From: Deferribacter desulfuricans SSM1
GTDB taxonomy: Bacteria > Chrysiogenota > Deferribacteres > Deferribacterales > Deferribacteraceae
Length of the DNA: 64,000 bases
Direction of reading: 5' to 3'
Assembly (NCBI RefSeq): GCF_000010985.1
Contig: NC_013940.1
Coordinates: forward strand, 1-64,000
The notes under the pieces were generated by a model, which was not told where the DNA came from, did no database searches, and worked only from the letters and a program-made list of their open reading frames with translations. This document shows positions 7,092 to 16,689 of this stretch, in pieces; position 1 is the first letter of the stretch; every line of letters begins with the position of its first letter. Both the position numbers and the translations under genes were made by a program.

Positions 7092-10000
7092 ATGAATATT
7101 ATATTAAAAAGATTAGAAAAATTTATTAAACAGATAGGTATTGCTAAATTAATATTCATATTTGTAGCAACAATAGTTTCTATAAGTTTAATTATTGCTA
7201 TAGTTACTTCTGAACAGAATAAATCAACTATAAAAGATAATGGAAGGTTAATTTTACAAGAGAAAGAAGACAGTGTATTAAAAGGTATTTTATTAGAAAT
7301 ACAAAAATTAAAAAAAGAAAATCAAGAACTCAGAAATCAAATACAAATGGGTTATACTACTAAAGAAGGGCAAAAATCACCATATAAAGTTTACATGTAC
7401 AAAGACAAAAATATTTTAGCTAAAATAATTTCTGAAGGGGATGGTTTTGTTATTTTAGTAGATAAAAATAATAATTATTATATATCAGTTAATGGTAAAT
7501 TATATTTAATGCCTAGAAGATTATATATTAAAAAAGTTATTTTAAAAACAGATAATTATTATGCCATTGATGATTTAGGTGTATATTATTTATTAGATAC
7601 TACTGATTATAAAGTAAAATATGTAAGTGTTATTATAGATCCAAAAACCGGTAATTTAATAGTTTTAACTCAAGATACTAAAAATAATCCTGTTGCAGCA
7701 AAGATTGACAATGTTGTTTTTGAAGATGGAACTAGTTATAAAATAAAAGACGGTAAGATAATAAAAGTTAATCCAGATGGTACTGAAGAAGTAATAGGGG
7801 AAGGGTATATACAGGAACTACCTGATGGAACTATTAAGATTGTAGATAGTAATGGTAATACTGTCTTAGAAAAGAAAGGACATGTGGTTGCAAAAACTTA
7901 TTCAGGAGATACTTTTACAAGCACAACCGATAATCCAGTTGGACAAATTACTGTTGATGGTAAAAAATACGACATTCTTAAAGATGATAAAGGTTATTAT
8001 TATGTTGATGAAAATGGAAATAAACATTATGTAAAAGACAAACAATTATTAAATAATTTTCCAATTAATACACATGCAAAAGTAGCTTCAGCATTAATAG
8101 AGGGTAAAAAAAGAGATATCTATAAAGATGAAAATGGTTATTACTACTTAGATGAAAATGGAAATAAGAAATATATATCAGAAGAAGATCTGGTAAACAA
8201 TCTAATACCAGAAAATAATAAAAAACCTGTTTTTACAGTTACTACTTCTGATGGAAAACAACATAAAATATATAAAGACGCTAATGGTTATTATTATATT
8301 GATGAGAATGGAAATAAAGTTCGTTTAAGTAACGATGATGTAAAAAATATTTTAAAGAAGGCTAACAACCCTAATTCTGGTGTTAAGGTAAAAGTAATAA
8401 AAGATGTAATAGATAAAAATTCTTATTTATTAGGTTTAATAAATGGTAAAGTAGTTAGAATATACAAAGATAATAAGGGATTTTATTATTTAGATGGTAA
8501 TAGAAAAATAAGATTAACTTATAGCGAGGTTCAAAAAGCTATAAATGATTATTTAAAATATATGCAAAAAGCAAAAATAATGATTAAATTGATTGATGGT
8601 ATGGTATATATAGATAAAAATCATAACAAATATTTTGTTAATAATAAAAACTATGTAATTAAAACTAACAAATTAGGTGATATTAAAAATCTAGGTAAAG
8701 GTGATTTATTTGTGATTAATAAAGCTTTATATATGAAAGAGTATAAAACTGGTAAATTCAAAAAATTAGCAGATGAAGGGCGAGTGGAGCTGCAAAAAAC
8801 TAAAGTATATCAAACAGCAGATGGTAAATTAATATATAAAGACAAAGATGGTAATTTAATAGTTTATAATCCTAAAACAGGTAAAGCTAAAGTTTATGGT
8901 AAAAATGCAGAACTAGTAACGGATAATAAAGGAAATGCTTACATTAAAAAAGGTAATAAAGTAATTGAGTTAGGAAGAGTGAAATTTGTTTTTAATAAAG
9001 ATAAATCATTAGATAATCTAGGTACTAACAAACCTAAAGTGGTTTTTGAAACGGAACAAGAAGAAACCAAAAATAATAAAGTAGTACAATCATTTCTAAA
9101 TACTAATAATGCTAACAACAAGGCTAATAAGAAGAAAACATCTGATAGTTCAAACTTATTAACTAAACTTAAAAAACCAAAATCAAATAACAGTTCTAAT
9201 GAAACTTTAGCTCCTAATAATTTATTAGCAAAATTAAAGAAACCTAGTTCAAACAAGAAAAACAGAAGTTGGAATATGTTAAATAATTTAGAATCAGGAG
9301 AAGTTAGTAATACAGCAACTGCTCCTGTTAGTATAAAAGCTACATTAGAAGTAACGAAAATATTAGGTGATGAACAGGTTGCTGAAATACAACAGGCAAG
9401 AGAACAGGAGAATATTTATCAATTAACTAAATATAGCTCAATAACATTTCCACCAGGTACTACATTTGAAGGGTATTTAATGAATGGAGTAATAGCTCCT
9501 ACAGCACCTGGCAAATATTCTTACGTATTTATTAAAATAAGCAAAGATACATTTTTACAGAAAAATATACATATAGGTACTTATAATGGATATATTATTG
9601 CAAAAGCTACTGGTGATTTAACATCAGAAAGAGTTATGCTCCAACCTGAGAGAATAGTATTTTATGATCCGAAGAAACGTTTTGATGCTTATTATGAAGG
9701 AGACATAAAAATAGATTCTGCAGGTACTGTTGTTTCTATGTTTGATGGGTTACCAGGGTTGCAAGGTATTTCAATCACAAATTTTGATGAATTAACAAAA
9801 TGGGCAATGGAATCTCAAATATTGAAAAATATAGGTGAATTTTTGAAAAACATGTCAAACCCAATGGGTGCTATTATGACAACAAGTTCAACTGGAGAAA
9901 CTCAACAGTTAGGTACATTATCAGATGCAACAAAGCAGGGGGCAATTTCTGGTTTTGCTGATACTGTAGATATGATTGCTCAATTTAAGTTGGACCTTAT

Positions 10001-10115
10001 GAAAAATCAGATGCCTGTTGTTGTAGCTAAAGGGGGTACTAATGATATTACGTCGAAAGTTGTAATTAGAATACCTGAATCAGTAACTGTACAACGTATG
10101 AATATTTTAGAATAA
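7092..10115 (+). CDS. traB: TraB/VirB10-like conjugation protein with internal repeats
   Basis: A 1007-residue protein. A single membrane span (about 18-41) is followed by a short coiled coil (about 65-88), as in F-type TraB. The C-terminal domain (about 785-920) has the TraB/TrbI pattern: a GTTFEGYLMNGVIAPT segment, then GDLTSERVMLQPERI, then a glycine-rich stretch (LPGLQGI). TraB/VirB10 spans the periplasm from the inner membrane to the outer-membrane pore. Unusually, residues about 288-482 hold four imperfect repeats built on K-D/E-x-x-G-Y-Y-Y-x-D-E-N-G-N-K, and more loosely related strands continue to about 630. This makes the protein about twice the usual TraB length. A Lys/Asn/Ser linker (about 650-740) follows. 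Confidence 0.82.
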   Translation: MNIILKRLEKFIKQIGIAKLIFIFVATIVSISLIIAIVTSEQNKSTIKDNGRLILQEKEDSVLKGILLEIQKLKKENQELRNQIQMGYTTKEGQKSPYKVYMYKDKNILAKIISEGDGFVILVDKNNNYYISVNGKLYLMPRRLYIKKVILKTDNYYAIDDLGVYYLLDTTDYKVKYVSVIIDPKTGNLIVLTQDTKNNPVAAKIDNVVFEDGTSYKIKDGKIIKVNPDGTEEVIGEGYIQELPDGTIKIVDSNGNTVLEKKGHVVAKTYSGDTFTSTTDNPVGQITVDGKKYDILKDDKGYYYVDENGNKHYVKDKQLLNNFPINTHAKVASALIEGKKRDIYKDENGYYYLDENGNKKYISEEDLVNNLIPENNKKPVFTVTTSDGKQHKIYKDANGYYYIDENGNKVRLSNDDVKNILKKANNPNSGVKVKVIKDVIDKNSYLLGLINGKVVRIYKDNKGFYYLDGNRKIRLTYSEVQKAINDYLKYMQKAKIMIKLIDGMVYIDKNHNKYFVNNKNYVIKTNKLGDIKNLGKGDLFVINKALYMKEYKTGKFKKLADEGRVELQKTKVYQTADGKLIYKDKDGNLIVYNPKTGKAKVYGKNAELVTDNKGNAYIKKGNKVIELGRVKFVFNKDKSLDNLGTNKPKVVFETEQEETKNNKVVQSFLNTNNANNKANKKKTSDSSNLLTKLKKPKSNNSSNETLAPNNLLAKLKKPSSNKKNRSWNMLNNLESGEVSNTATAPVSIKATLEVTKILGDEQVAEIQQAREQENIYQLTKYSSITFPPGTTFEGYLMNGVIAPTAPGKYSYVFIKISKDTFLQKNIHIGTYNGYIIAKATGDLTSERVMLQPERIVFYDPKKRFDAYYEGDIKIDSAGTVVSMFDGLPGLQGISITNFDELTKWAMESQILKNIGEFLKNMSNPMGAIMTTSSTGETQQLGTLSDATKQGAISGFADTVDMIAQFKLDLMKNQMPVVVAKGGTNDITSKVVIRIPESVTVQRMNILE

Positions 10116-10141
10116 TAAATTAATATTTATAAGAGGTTAAA

Positions 10142-11395
10142 ATGTCCGATAGACATTACGATGCTAGACAAGCTTTAATAAAAACCAATTTATATTTTAA
10201 AGTATTTGGTTTATTTTTTGTATTTACACTTTTATATTTCGCATTGTTTTTTGTCTATCCTGGTTATTTTTATGATTTTATAGTTAATCCTCTATTGTCT
10301 ATATATTTTAAAGAGATTAAATTATTATATAGTGTATTAAGTGATTTTGTTTATAAAATACCTTTTATTAATAAGTTTATTTATTATTATACTGAAAAAC
10401 AATATCCTTTGTATGTTAATGAATATAATGAATTAGTAAAAGGAACATTTGCTAATTTAATCGATTTTATAAATAAGTATGGTAAATATCCTCCGAAATT
10501 TACTGAGTTTGATTTTTTAACTGTTTTCTTTGCTATGAATTTTTACATGAATTTAGGTAATACTTTATTATTTTCTCCTTTATTAGTTTTTATTGGTTTT
10601 AAAATAATAAAAAATAAACAAATTAAAGATGATGTTTATGAGAAATCGTATAAAGAAGAATTAAAAAAATTAAAAAAGTATAAAAAGGAAAGATTAAATT
10701 TAAAACTAGATGATATTAGTGAATATGAAATAGGTTTGATTAAAGGTACAAAAGAGGTTCCAGGAATACATAACTTAAGAGAATTAGATTTTTATCTAAA
10801 GACAATATATTTAGAGAATTATAATGTACAAGATTTAAAACTTTTACTTAATAAATTTAAAATTAATATTTCTAAAACATTAAAAGAATTTCAAATATTT
10901 GGTTCCTTTATAGAAGATGTACTCAACCAAAATAAAGATTTATGGACTAAAGTTGCTAATAAAGATGCTGATTTGTTGAAAAAAAACTTTTTAGCAAGAA
11001 AATTTTATCCTTATATATTATTAGACACTAAGCAATTTGTTACAAAATATAAAGATTCAACAGGCAAAACCTGTAAAGTGGAATATACAGAACATGAATT
11101 AAGTTTGTTTAAATTTATTCCTTATTGGATGCTTTTATTTAAATTAGCTAAACTTTCAAGAAACTTTCCTCAAGCGTTATTATCCGAAATACTATATAAA
11201 AATACTGGACATGATGGGTTATCAAAAGTTGTCAAATGGATGGAAAGTAATAATATTCCTATGGATTTAGGTATTTATTATTATTATTATGATTTAATAT
11301 TTAATTTTAAGATATATGATTTATTAAAAGATATTTTAGGTGAAGATGTTTTTGATGAATATATAAAATATAAAAAAAAGTATAATAATTTTTGA
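10142..11395 (+). CDS. inner-membrane protein of the transfer region, unknown
   Basis: A 417-residue protein with one strong N-terminal membrane span (about 20-43), a second hydrophobic region near 128-158, then a long charged, mostly helical cytoplasmic part (about 160-417). It follows the traB-like gene by 26 bases and has its own GAGG ribosome binding site, so it is probably co-transcribed. The layout of two membrane segments plus a cytoplasmic domain recalls DotM/TrbA, a coupling-protein partner, but I see no sequence motif supporting that. Left as unknown. Confidence 0.65.
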   Translation: MSDRHYDARQALIKTNLYFKVFGLFFVFTLLYFALFFVYPGYFYDFIVNPLLSIYFKEIKLLYSVLSDFVYKIPFINKFIYYYTEKQYPLYVNEYNELVKGTFANLIDFINKYGKYPPKFTEFDFLTVFFAMNFYMNLGNTLLFSPLLVFIGFKIIKNKQIKDDVYEKSYKEELKKLKKYKKERLNLKLDDISEYEIGLIKGTKEVPGIHNLRELDFYLKTIYLENYNVQDLKLLLNKFKINISKTLKEFQIFGSFIEDVLNQNKDLWTKVANKDADLLKKNFLARKFYPYILLDTKQFVTKYKDSTGKTCKVEYTEHELSLFKFIPYWMLLFKLAKLSRNFPQALLSEILYKNTGHDGLSKVVKWMESNNIPMDLGIYYYYYDLIFNFKIYDLLKDILGEDVFDEYIKYKKKYNNF

Positions 11396-11420
11396 AAATT
11401 ATTATTTTTTATGTTATAAT
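11392..11420 (+). promoter_or_regulatory. extended -10 promoter
   Basis: TTGAAA (11392-11397) overlaps the end of the preceding gene; a 17-bp spacer leads to TATAAT (11415-11420) preceded by TGT. It is one of the best matches to the shared promoter pattern and would drive the lipoprotein and replication-initiator genes. Confidence 0.7.
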
Positions 11421-11509
11421 AATATTGGAATGAGTTATTATTAAAGTTTTTAAACTTATTAAATATAAAAAAATTTATATAATAATATAATAAAAACATG
11501 GGGTTTAAT

Positions 11510-11881
11510 ATGTTTAATAAAAAGATATTTAATAAAATTTTAAAACTTATATTAATAACTATATTAATTGTATCTATATTTGGATGTGCATCTAAAAAAC
11601 AAGATATATTAAAACAGGTATCAACTCCTTATAAAGAAACAAAATTTACATTAAATCCAGATGATAGGTATAAAATATTAATTAATAAAGATATTAATGC
11701 TATTATTGCTTTAAAGGATAGTGATGGGTTGGTTTATAAGGATATTACATATTTTGATGTTTATACCAGACCTATGAGAATTAATTATGATGATGGTTAT
11801 TTTATAGTAATTCCTGAAGGGTGGCAAAAGCTTTATGTTGATACCACAGGTATTTATTTAAATTATATACCAATAAAATAA
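11510..11881 (+). CDS. small lipoprotein, unknown (possible TraV/VirB7 role)
   Basis: A 123-residue lipoprotein. The ATG at 11510 is preferred over the one at 11498 because the GGGG at 11500-11503 then serves as ribosome binding site six bases upstream. The signal peptide ends in SIFGC, with Cys26 the lipidated residue, and the next residues ASKK match the lipoprotein at 3647. The mature part is a compact beta-rich domain of about 90 residues ending in NYIPIK. Its size and place next to the traB-like gene fit a VirB7/TraV-type pore lipoprotein, but there is no sequence proof. Confidence 0.65.
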   Translation: MFNKKIFNKILKLILITILIVSIFGCASKKQDILKQVSTPYKETKFTLNPDDRYKILINKDINAIIALKDSDGLVYKDITYFDVYTRPMRINYDDGYFIVIPEGWQKLYVDTTGIYLNYIPIK

Positions 11882-11906
11882 TAAAAATAATTAAAGAGGT
11901 TGTAAT

Positions 11907-13721
11907 ATGAATACTTATATTGAGTTATTACATGATGTACATTTTAAAAATGGTATTTATATATTACAAAATATTAATTTTATAAAATTTCCTTTATGGT
12001 TTCCTACAAGAAAAAAAAGTGATTTGAAGGAATATGTAAATAAATTTACGAAAGATATATATTATAGAGTTTATTGTGAGAAAGGGTTACCTAGACAAAA
12101 GGATTTTGAAATTTTAAATACTTTATTATGGTTCTATTTAAAATCTTTAAATGAAATTTATTATTCTACTGTTACTAATTTTCCAGGGGATAAATTTTCT
12201 GAAAATGAAGTTTTTGAATATAAGACAAAAGGGCAGCATAACAAATATGTAGAGAAAAAATTAAGATTTGATAGGTTTAAATTACTAAAAAATGGATTGG
12301 GTATAACATGTAATTTAATAGATTTATCAAATAATATAGGTTATAATAATGCAATATATAAACAGATAATAGAAGAATCTCTAGATAAATGGGCAAATAT
12401 TGAAATTGAATATAGTAATTGTTATTACATAGATAAAGGAAAAGTAACATCTAAAACATTTAAAAACATAATTCAAAAATATGTAGTTAATAAGAATAAG
12501 GTTGTTATTATATTTAACCAAGATTTTATTAAAGAATTTTTACAGGATAAATCTTGGTGTGTTATTGATTATTCTGAATATATTAAGTTAAGTAATACAT
12601 CAAGAAGATTATACGAATATTTAATATTAGCCAATAATGTAATATCCATGAATATAAAACTATTTTATCGTCAATTAGGTTTAACAGGAGATTATAGTAT
12701 TTCAAAAATGGTTAGAATTCTTAATAAAGCTATCGAAGAGATTAATAATCATACTAAATTAAAAGTTATTAAAACTAATTTAAATGAGTTAAAAGGGAAA
12801 AATAATAAACTTTATATAAAAACAGAAAAAACTCATGTATTGTATGATAAAATTATAGATTATTATGATCAGATCATAGAAGAAATATTAAAATTTTATG
12901 GTATTTATTTTGATGACATCAAAGGTTTTGATAAGATCACTAAAGATAAAAAAGATGTAAGAAAGAACTTTATAGAAGATATTGAATTCAAGAGTTATTA
13001 TGAAACTAAAATACAAGAATTTAAACAATTGAGTAAAGTTAAACCTACAAAAGAACATACAAATGAAAAACTTAAAAAGAAAAAGATTAAAGCAATAAAT
13101 AAACTTCAAAAGTTTAGTCGTTCGCTTTTATATGTATTAAATAATCAAGATAAAATAAAAAATAAAACTTCCTATTTAAACGCTTGTTTAAGAGAAAAAT
13201 CATTCGATAAAATGTTATCTAATTCTGGTTTTTCAGGTGTAATAATGAAGAGATTTTATACTGAATTATTACAAGATTTTATTTCTAATTCAGTATTAGA
13301 AAAATTTGGTGAAGTGAATTTTGCTGAGAGAATAGTATTGGATGTGTTGAATAAGTATGAAGATTATTACAAAGAGGATTATAACAAATATTTAGCTGAA
13401 TTTTTAATGGTAGGAGATAATTTTTCAGCACCATTAGTAAAATTATTATGTACGATTAAATATTTGATTACTGAAGTTACGTCGATTAAAAATAATTTAG
13501 TTTCATTCTATTATTTTGAAAAATTAGTAGATTTATTATTACTTTTAAAATTTATTAATTCGACTAAACAAAAAAGTCTTTTTATATGTTTATTAAATGA
13601 TTCTGTATGTAGAACTTTAAACTATGAAAGCTTTGTGTATCTTTATGATTTATTTGAGCAGGATGATGATGTTTATGAATTTTTAGAAAATAATACTATT
13701 AATACAGGAGAAGTAGCATGA
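11907..13721 (+). CDS. probable plasmid replication initiator (RPA-like)
   Basis: A 604-residue cytoplasmic protein. Residues about 60-300 follow the layout of the replication initiator protein A family: a GLPRQKDFEILNTLLWF segment, a winged-helix-like region, then SRRLYEYLILAN (about 235) and a second winged-helix pattern ending in a run of charged helix. Such proteins bind origin DNA of plasmids. The C-terminal ~250 residues are Lys/Leu-rich helices without a recognised family. No iterons are visible next to it, so the origin may lie elsewhere. It overlaps the next gene by four bases (ATGA), so the two are translationally coupled. The assignment rests on pattern, not on a diagnostic motif. 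Confidence 0.45.
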   Translation: MNTYIELLHDVHFKNGIYILQNINFIKFPLWFPTRKKSDLKEYVNKFTKDIYYRVYCEKGLPRQKDFEILNTLLWFYLKSLNEIYYSTVTNFPGDKFSENEVFEYKTKGQHNKYVEKKLRFDRFKLLKNGLGITCNLIDLSNNIGYNNAIYKQIIEESLDKWANIEIEYSNCYYIDKGKVTSKTFKNIIQKYVVNKNKVVIIFNQDFIKEFLQDKSWCVIDYSEYIKLSNTSRRLYEYLILANNVISMNIKLFYRQLGLTGDYSISKMVRILNKAIEEINNHTKLKVIKTNLNELKGKNNKLYIKTEKTHVLYDKIIDYYDQIIEEILKFYGIYFDDIKGFDKITKDKKDVRKNFIEDIEFKSYYETKIQEFKQLSKVKPTKEHTNEKLKKKKIKAINKLQKFSRSLLYVLNNQDKIKNKTSYLNACLREKSFDKMLSNSGFSGVIMKRFYTELLQDFISNSVLEKFGEVNFAERIVLDVLNKYEDYYKEDYNKYLAEFLMVGDNFSAPLVKLLCTIKYLITEVTSIKNNLVSFYYFEKLVDLLLLLKFINSTKQKSLFICLLNDSVCRTLNYESFVYLYDLFEQDDDVYEFLENNTINTGEVA

Positions 13722-14437
13722 ATCAGGTAAGTAAATTAATTATTATAATTGCAGTTATGTTTGTTATAACAAGTAAATTAGGCATAACAGCTTCTATTAA
13801 TAGTAATTCTCTTCCTATTGATATTATCACTGTAGACTCTTACGACGACGCTGAGTATATGAAAAAGGAAAAAGAAAAGCAAGTTATACCTAAGAATCAA
13901 GAAGTAGTTACACCAGCAGCAACCGCACATGAACGTGTAAAAGAATTTACAAAACAATATACTGGTGATGAGTTAGAAGAACAGAAACATATGGAAGAAC
14001 AGTTTGAAAAATATGTAAGAGAAAAAAAGAAATCATCTATGTTTATTATGTTAGGTATAAATGAATTTATTAGTGGAGATTCTATAGATGATGCTTTTGC
14101 TTTAGGTGCTCGATTTGAACACAGAAATGATACTTTCTTAATAGCTTTACCTCATATTTATCCTCAAGCAATTATAGGTTCGAAAGGTATGACTATGAAC
14201 TTATTTAGTTATGCTTTTATGGATACAGAATTTTTAAAACTTTATTTAGATCCAATAGTTCCTTTTATCCAGTGGGATGGAAGTATTAGTTTAGCTTCCG
14301 GTGGTAGTGTAGGTATTTATGGTAAAAGATTTGGTATAGAGTTTAATTACAAACATTTATGGACAAATCCATATAAAGACGATGATGATAAGGAATATAG
14401 TGATTTCTGGGGGTTATTCTTTGTTTATAGATATTAA
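13718..14437 (+). CDS. exported protein with probable outer-membrane beta-barrel
   Basis: A 239-residue protein. An N-terminal hydrophobic signal (about 6-26) is followed by a charged helical segment (about 45-112) and a C-terminal half (about 113-239) of alternating hydrophobic and polar strands ending in VYRY. A terminal aromatic residue is typical of outer-membrane barrels. It overlaps the upstream gene by four bases. It may be a transfer- or pilus-associated outer-membrane component, but I do not recognise the family. Confidence 0.6.
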   Translation: MNQVSKLIIIIAVMFVITSKLGITASINSNSLPIDIITVDSYDDAEYMKKEKEKQVIPKNQEVVTPAATAHERVKEFTKQYTGDELEEQKHMEEQFEKYVREKKKSSMFIMLGINEFISGDSIDDAFALGARFEHRNDTFLIALPHIYPQAIIGSKGMTMNLFSYAFMDTEFLKLYLDPIVPFIQWDGSISLASGGSVGIYGKRFGIEFNYKHLWTNPYKDDDDKEYSDFWGLFFVYRY

Positions 14438-14460
14438 AAATAAAAATAAAGGTAAATACA

Positions 14461-16104
14461 ATGGGTAAAAATACTTTAATTATAGTAGAATCATCACCTA
14501 AAATAGATGCAATAGAAAAAATTTTAAGTGATTCTGAATTAGATAAAAGTTTACCTAATAGAGATTATATTGCTACTAATGGTCACTTATTTGACTTAAC
14601 AAATGCTGATATAGGGGTATCTTTTTCAAATTCAGGGAACATTATTTTAGAAAATGTATTTATTAATGGTAAATACAAATTATTAGAAGGTTTAAAAAAT
14701 AAAGCTGCTCAAGCAGGAGATATCTATATTTTTACTGATGCAGATATTGAAGGTGAACGTATCGCTTATGATGTGGTTAATTATTTAATAAAAACATGTA
14801 ATGTTGAAAAGAATCAAATTCATAGAGTAGTTTCTAGTTCTATTACGAAAAAGGCTGTAATTAATGCTTTTTTAAATTGCGAGAAAATAGATAACACACA
14901 TAAAAATAAATATGTAAGAGCACAAAGTATAAGAAGAGCTTTTGATAAATTAGTTGGCCATGTATTAAGTAGTTTATTATTAAGCCAAGGATATGATAAG
15001 GGACTGGGACGAAGTCAGTTAGCTATATTGTTTTCAGTTAATAATATAGAGTTAATATCTTATTATGATAGAAAAAAAGAAATAAATATTCCTTTAACTA
15101 TAAAAGGATATTCTACAGATACAGGAATTACTGTACGTACAAATACGAATTATTCATTACCTACGATGTATAATATAGTATCATCAGCATCAGGGAATTT
15201 ATTTACTACATACCAGATATTACAAGCATTATATAATAAAGGATGTATTACTTATTTAAGAACAAAAAATATTTTAATGAGCGAAGATTATTCTGATTAT
15301 TTAAAAGCATATAATATTAAGGTACCTAAAAGTTTTATAATGCCTACTGACGAAGCTATCACAGCTCATGAAGGGTTGAGATTTACACTAGAATTTATCG
15401 AATTATTCAGAGAATATTACGAATCAGGTAAATTAATAGATTTTTTTGAAGATTATGATATTGTTATTAAAAATAAGACTTCATTATATGAATTAATACA
15501 TATTATTTCTTTATATTCTTATTTAAATAAATTTAAGAATTTACCTTATATAGAAGTGTATAATAATTTATCTGATATTATAGAACATTTAACTATTTAT
15601 TATTCGTTTGATGATTTTGATATAGATAATAATTTAAAATCAAATAAAGTAACAAGTTTAAGAGATTTATTTTTTGTTAGTGACTTTTTTAGTATATGTA
15701 CTCCATCATCTTTTTTTAGTATAGTTGAAAAAACTATTTCAAAATATTTTAAAATAGATTTCTCAAGTAATGGATTAATATTGAATAATGAAGGAGAGGA
15801 GTTAGTAGAGTTAATAAAGAACAAAGTTGATATTTCTAGCTTTTATTTTCCTTACTTTAAATATGTGTTATATGAGAAAATATTAAATAAAGAAGAATCA
15901 GAAATTGAAGATACTGATTTGGATATTTTACAGGAAATTTTAAATTTTTATAATATTACTCTACAATTAGATTCTAATAAACATAAAATAAATAATATAA
16001 GTATTAAACAATCTACTTCTCATGAAATAGATTCTAAAATTAATAATATGTTATTAGAACATGGGGATATTATAGATGATACTATTTACAAAGCTGAAAT
16101 TTAA
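14461..16104 (+). CDS. divergent type IA topoisomerase-like protein
   Basis: A 547-residue protein. The Toprim residues are kept: Glu10 (IIVESSPK) and DADIEGE (93-99). The following ARG-type segment RAQSIRRAFDKLVGH and GLGRSQLA match type IA enzymes, and Tyr265 in TYLRT occupies the catalytic position. The usual RTDS has become RTKN, and AHEGLRFT replaces HEAIRPT. The C-terminal ~200 residues are strongly diverged and no zinc fingers are present. It is thus a second type IA topoisomerase in this element, probably with an altered role (for instance in transfer or replication). It overlaps the thioredoxin-fold gene by 29 bases. Confidence 0.82.
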   Translation: MGKNTLIIVESSPKIDAIEKILSDSELDKSLPNRDYIATNGHLFDLTNADIGVSFSNSGNIILENVFINGKYKLLEGLKNKAAQAGDIYIFTDADIEGERIAYDVVNYLIKTCNVEKNQIHRVVSSSITKKAVINAFLNCEKIDNTHKNKYVRAQSIRRAFDKLVGHVLSSLLLSQGYDKGLGRSQLAILFSVNNIELISYYDRKKEINIPLTIKGYSTDTGITVRTNTNYSLPTMYNIVSSASGNLFTTYQILQALYNKGCITYLRTKNILMSEDYSDYLKAYNIKVPKSFIMPTDEAITAHEGLRFTLEFIELFREYYESGKLIDFFEDYDIVIKNKTSLYELIHIISLYSYLNKFKNLPYIEVYNNLSDIIEHLTIYYSFDDFDIDNNLKSNKVTSLRDLFFVSDFFSICTPSSFFSIVEKTISKYFKIDFSSNGLILNNEGEELVELIKNKVDISSFYFPYFKYVLYEKILNKEESEIEDTDLDILQEILNFYNITLQLDSNKHKINNISIKQSTSHEIDSKINNMLLEHGDIIDDTIYKAEI

Positions 16105-16606
16105 TAAATTTTTAATAATATTATCACTTATAATATTTATTGTAAGTATTAATATAAGAACAGGTTTTAGTAATAATGATGCTTCTATTTTTGGCATAGG
16201 GGATAATTTTTATGATGAAATTAATTTACAAGTGGGTTTAAGAGGTATTAAAATACCTGATATAACTCAAGAATTACGTGGTAAACCTACAGTTGCTGTA
16301 GGTGTAACCACAACATGTCCTTTTTGTAGAGAATATGTTAAAACATTGAGTCAATTATATCCTAATTATAAAGGTTTAATAAATGTTATGTTATGTGTAG
16401 TAGATTTTAGAAATGCTAAGAAATATATAGATCAATATCCGGAATTTGTGATATTTCCTGCGTCTTTAACAGGTTTTACAAGACTTACAAGTGTACCTTA
16501 TACTGTAATACTAGATAGAGAAGGTAACGTACTGGCTCAATATAAAGGGGGACTTTCAGGAGCCTACTTAAAACAGATATTAGATTATTTAGTAAAAAAT
16601 TATTAA
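16076..16606 (+). CDS. periplasmic thioredoxin-fold protein (TrbB/TraF-like)
   Basis: A 176-residue protein with an N-terminal signal/anchor (about 10-26) and a thioredoxin fold carrying the active site CPFC (Cys81-Cys84) and a cis-proline segment SVPYTVI. F-type conjugation systems encode such thiol oxidoreductases (TrbB, TraF, DsbC-like) to handle disulfides in periplasmic subunits. The ATG lies inside the end of the topoisomerase gene, so translation is probably coupled. Immediately downstream begins the pilus operon, whose prepilin has a cysteine pair that could be a client. Confidence 0.82.
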   Translation: MILFTKLKFNKFLIILSLIIFIVSINIRTGFSNNDASIFGIGDNFYDEINLQVGLRGIKIPDITQELRGKPTVAVGVTTTCPFCREYVKTLSQLYPNYKGLINVMLCVVDFRNAKKYIDQYPEFVIFPASLTGFTRLTSVPYTVILDREGNVLAQYKGGLSGAYLKQILDYLVKNY

Positions 16607-16621
16607 TTTTTTTAAACAATT

Positions 16622-16651
16622 TTTAAAATTTTTTGGTGTGTTTGTTATATT
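16622..16651 (+). promoter_or_regulatory. extended -10 promoter for pilus operon
   Basis: TTTAAA (16622-16627), an 18-bp spacer and TATATT (16646-16651) preceded by TGT. It opens the type IV pilus operon, whose first ATG is at 16690 with GGGAGG upstream. Confidence 0.6.
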
Positions 16652-16689
16652 AATTATACAAGATAATAATATTTAGGGAGGTATACAAT

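Noticed and set aside
10142-11395. DotM/TrbA assignment for the membrane protein
   Set aside because: Only topology fits; no conserved motif was found.
11395-11906. Iterons or an origin next to the initiator-like gene
   Set aside because: Only AT-rich DNA, a promoter and one short inverted repeat were seen; no tandem repeats of iteron size.
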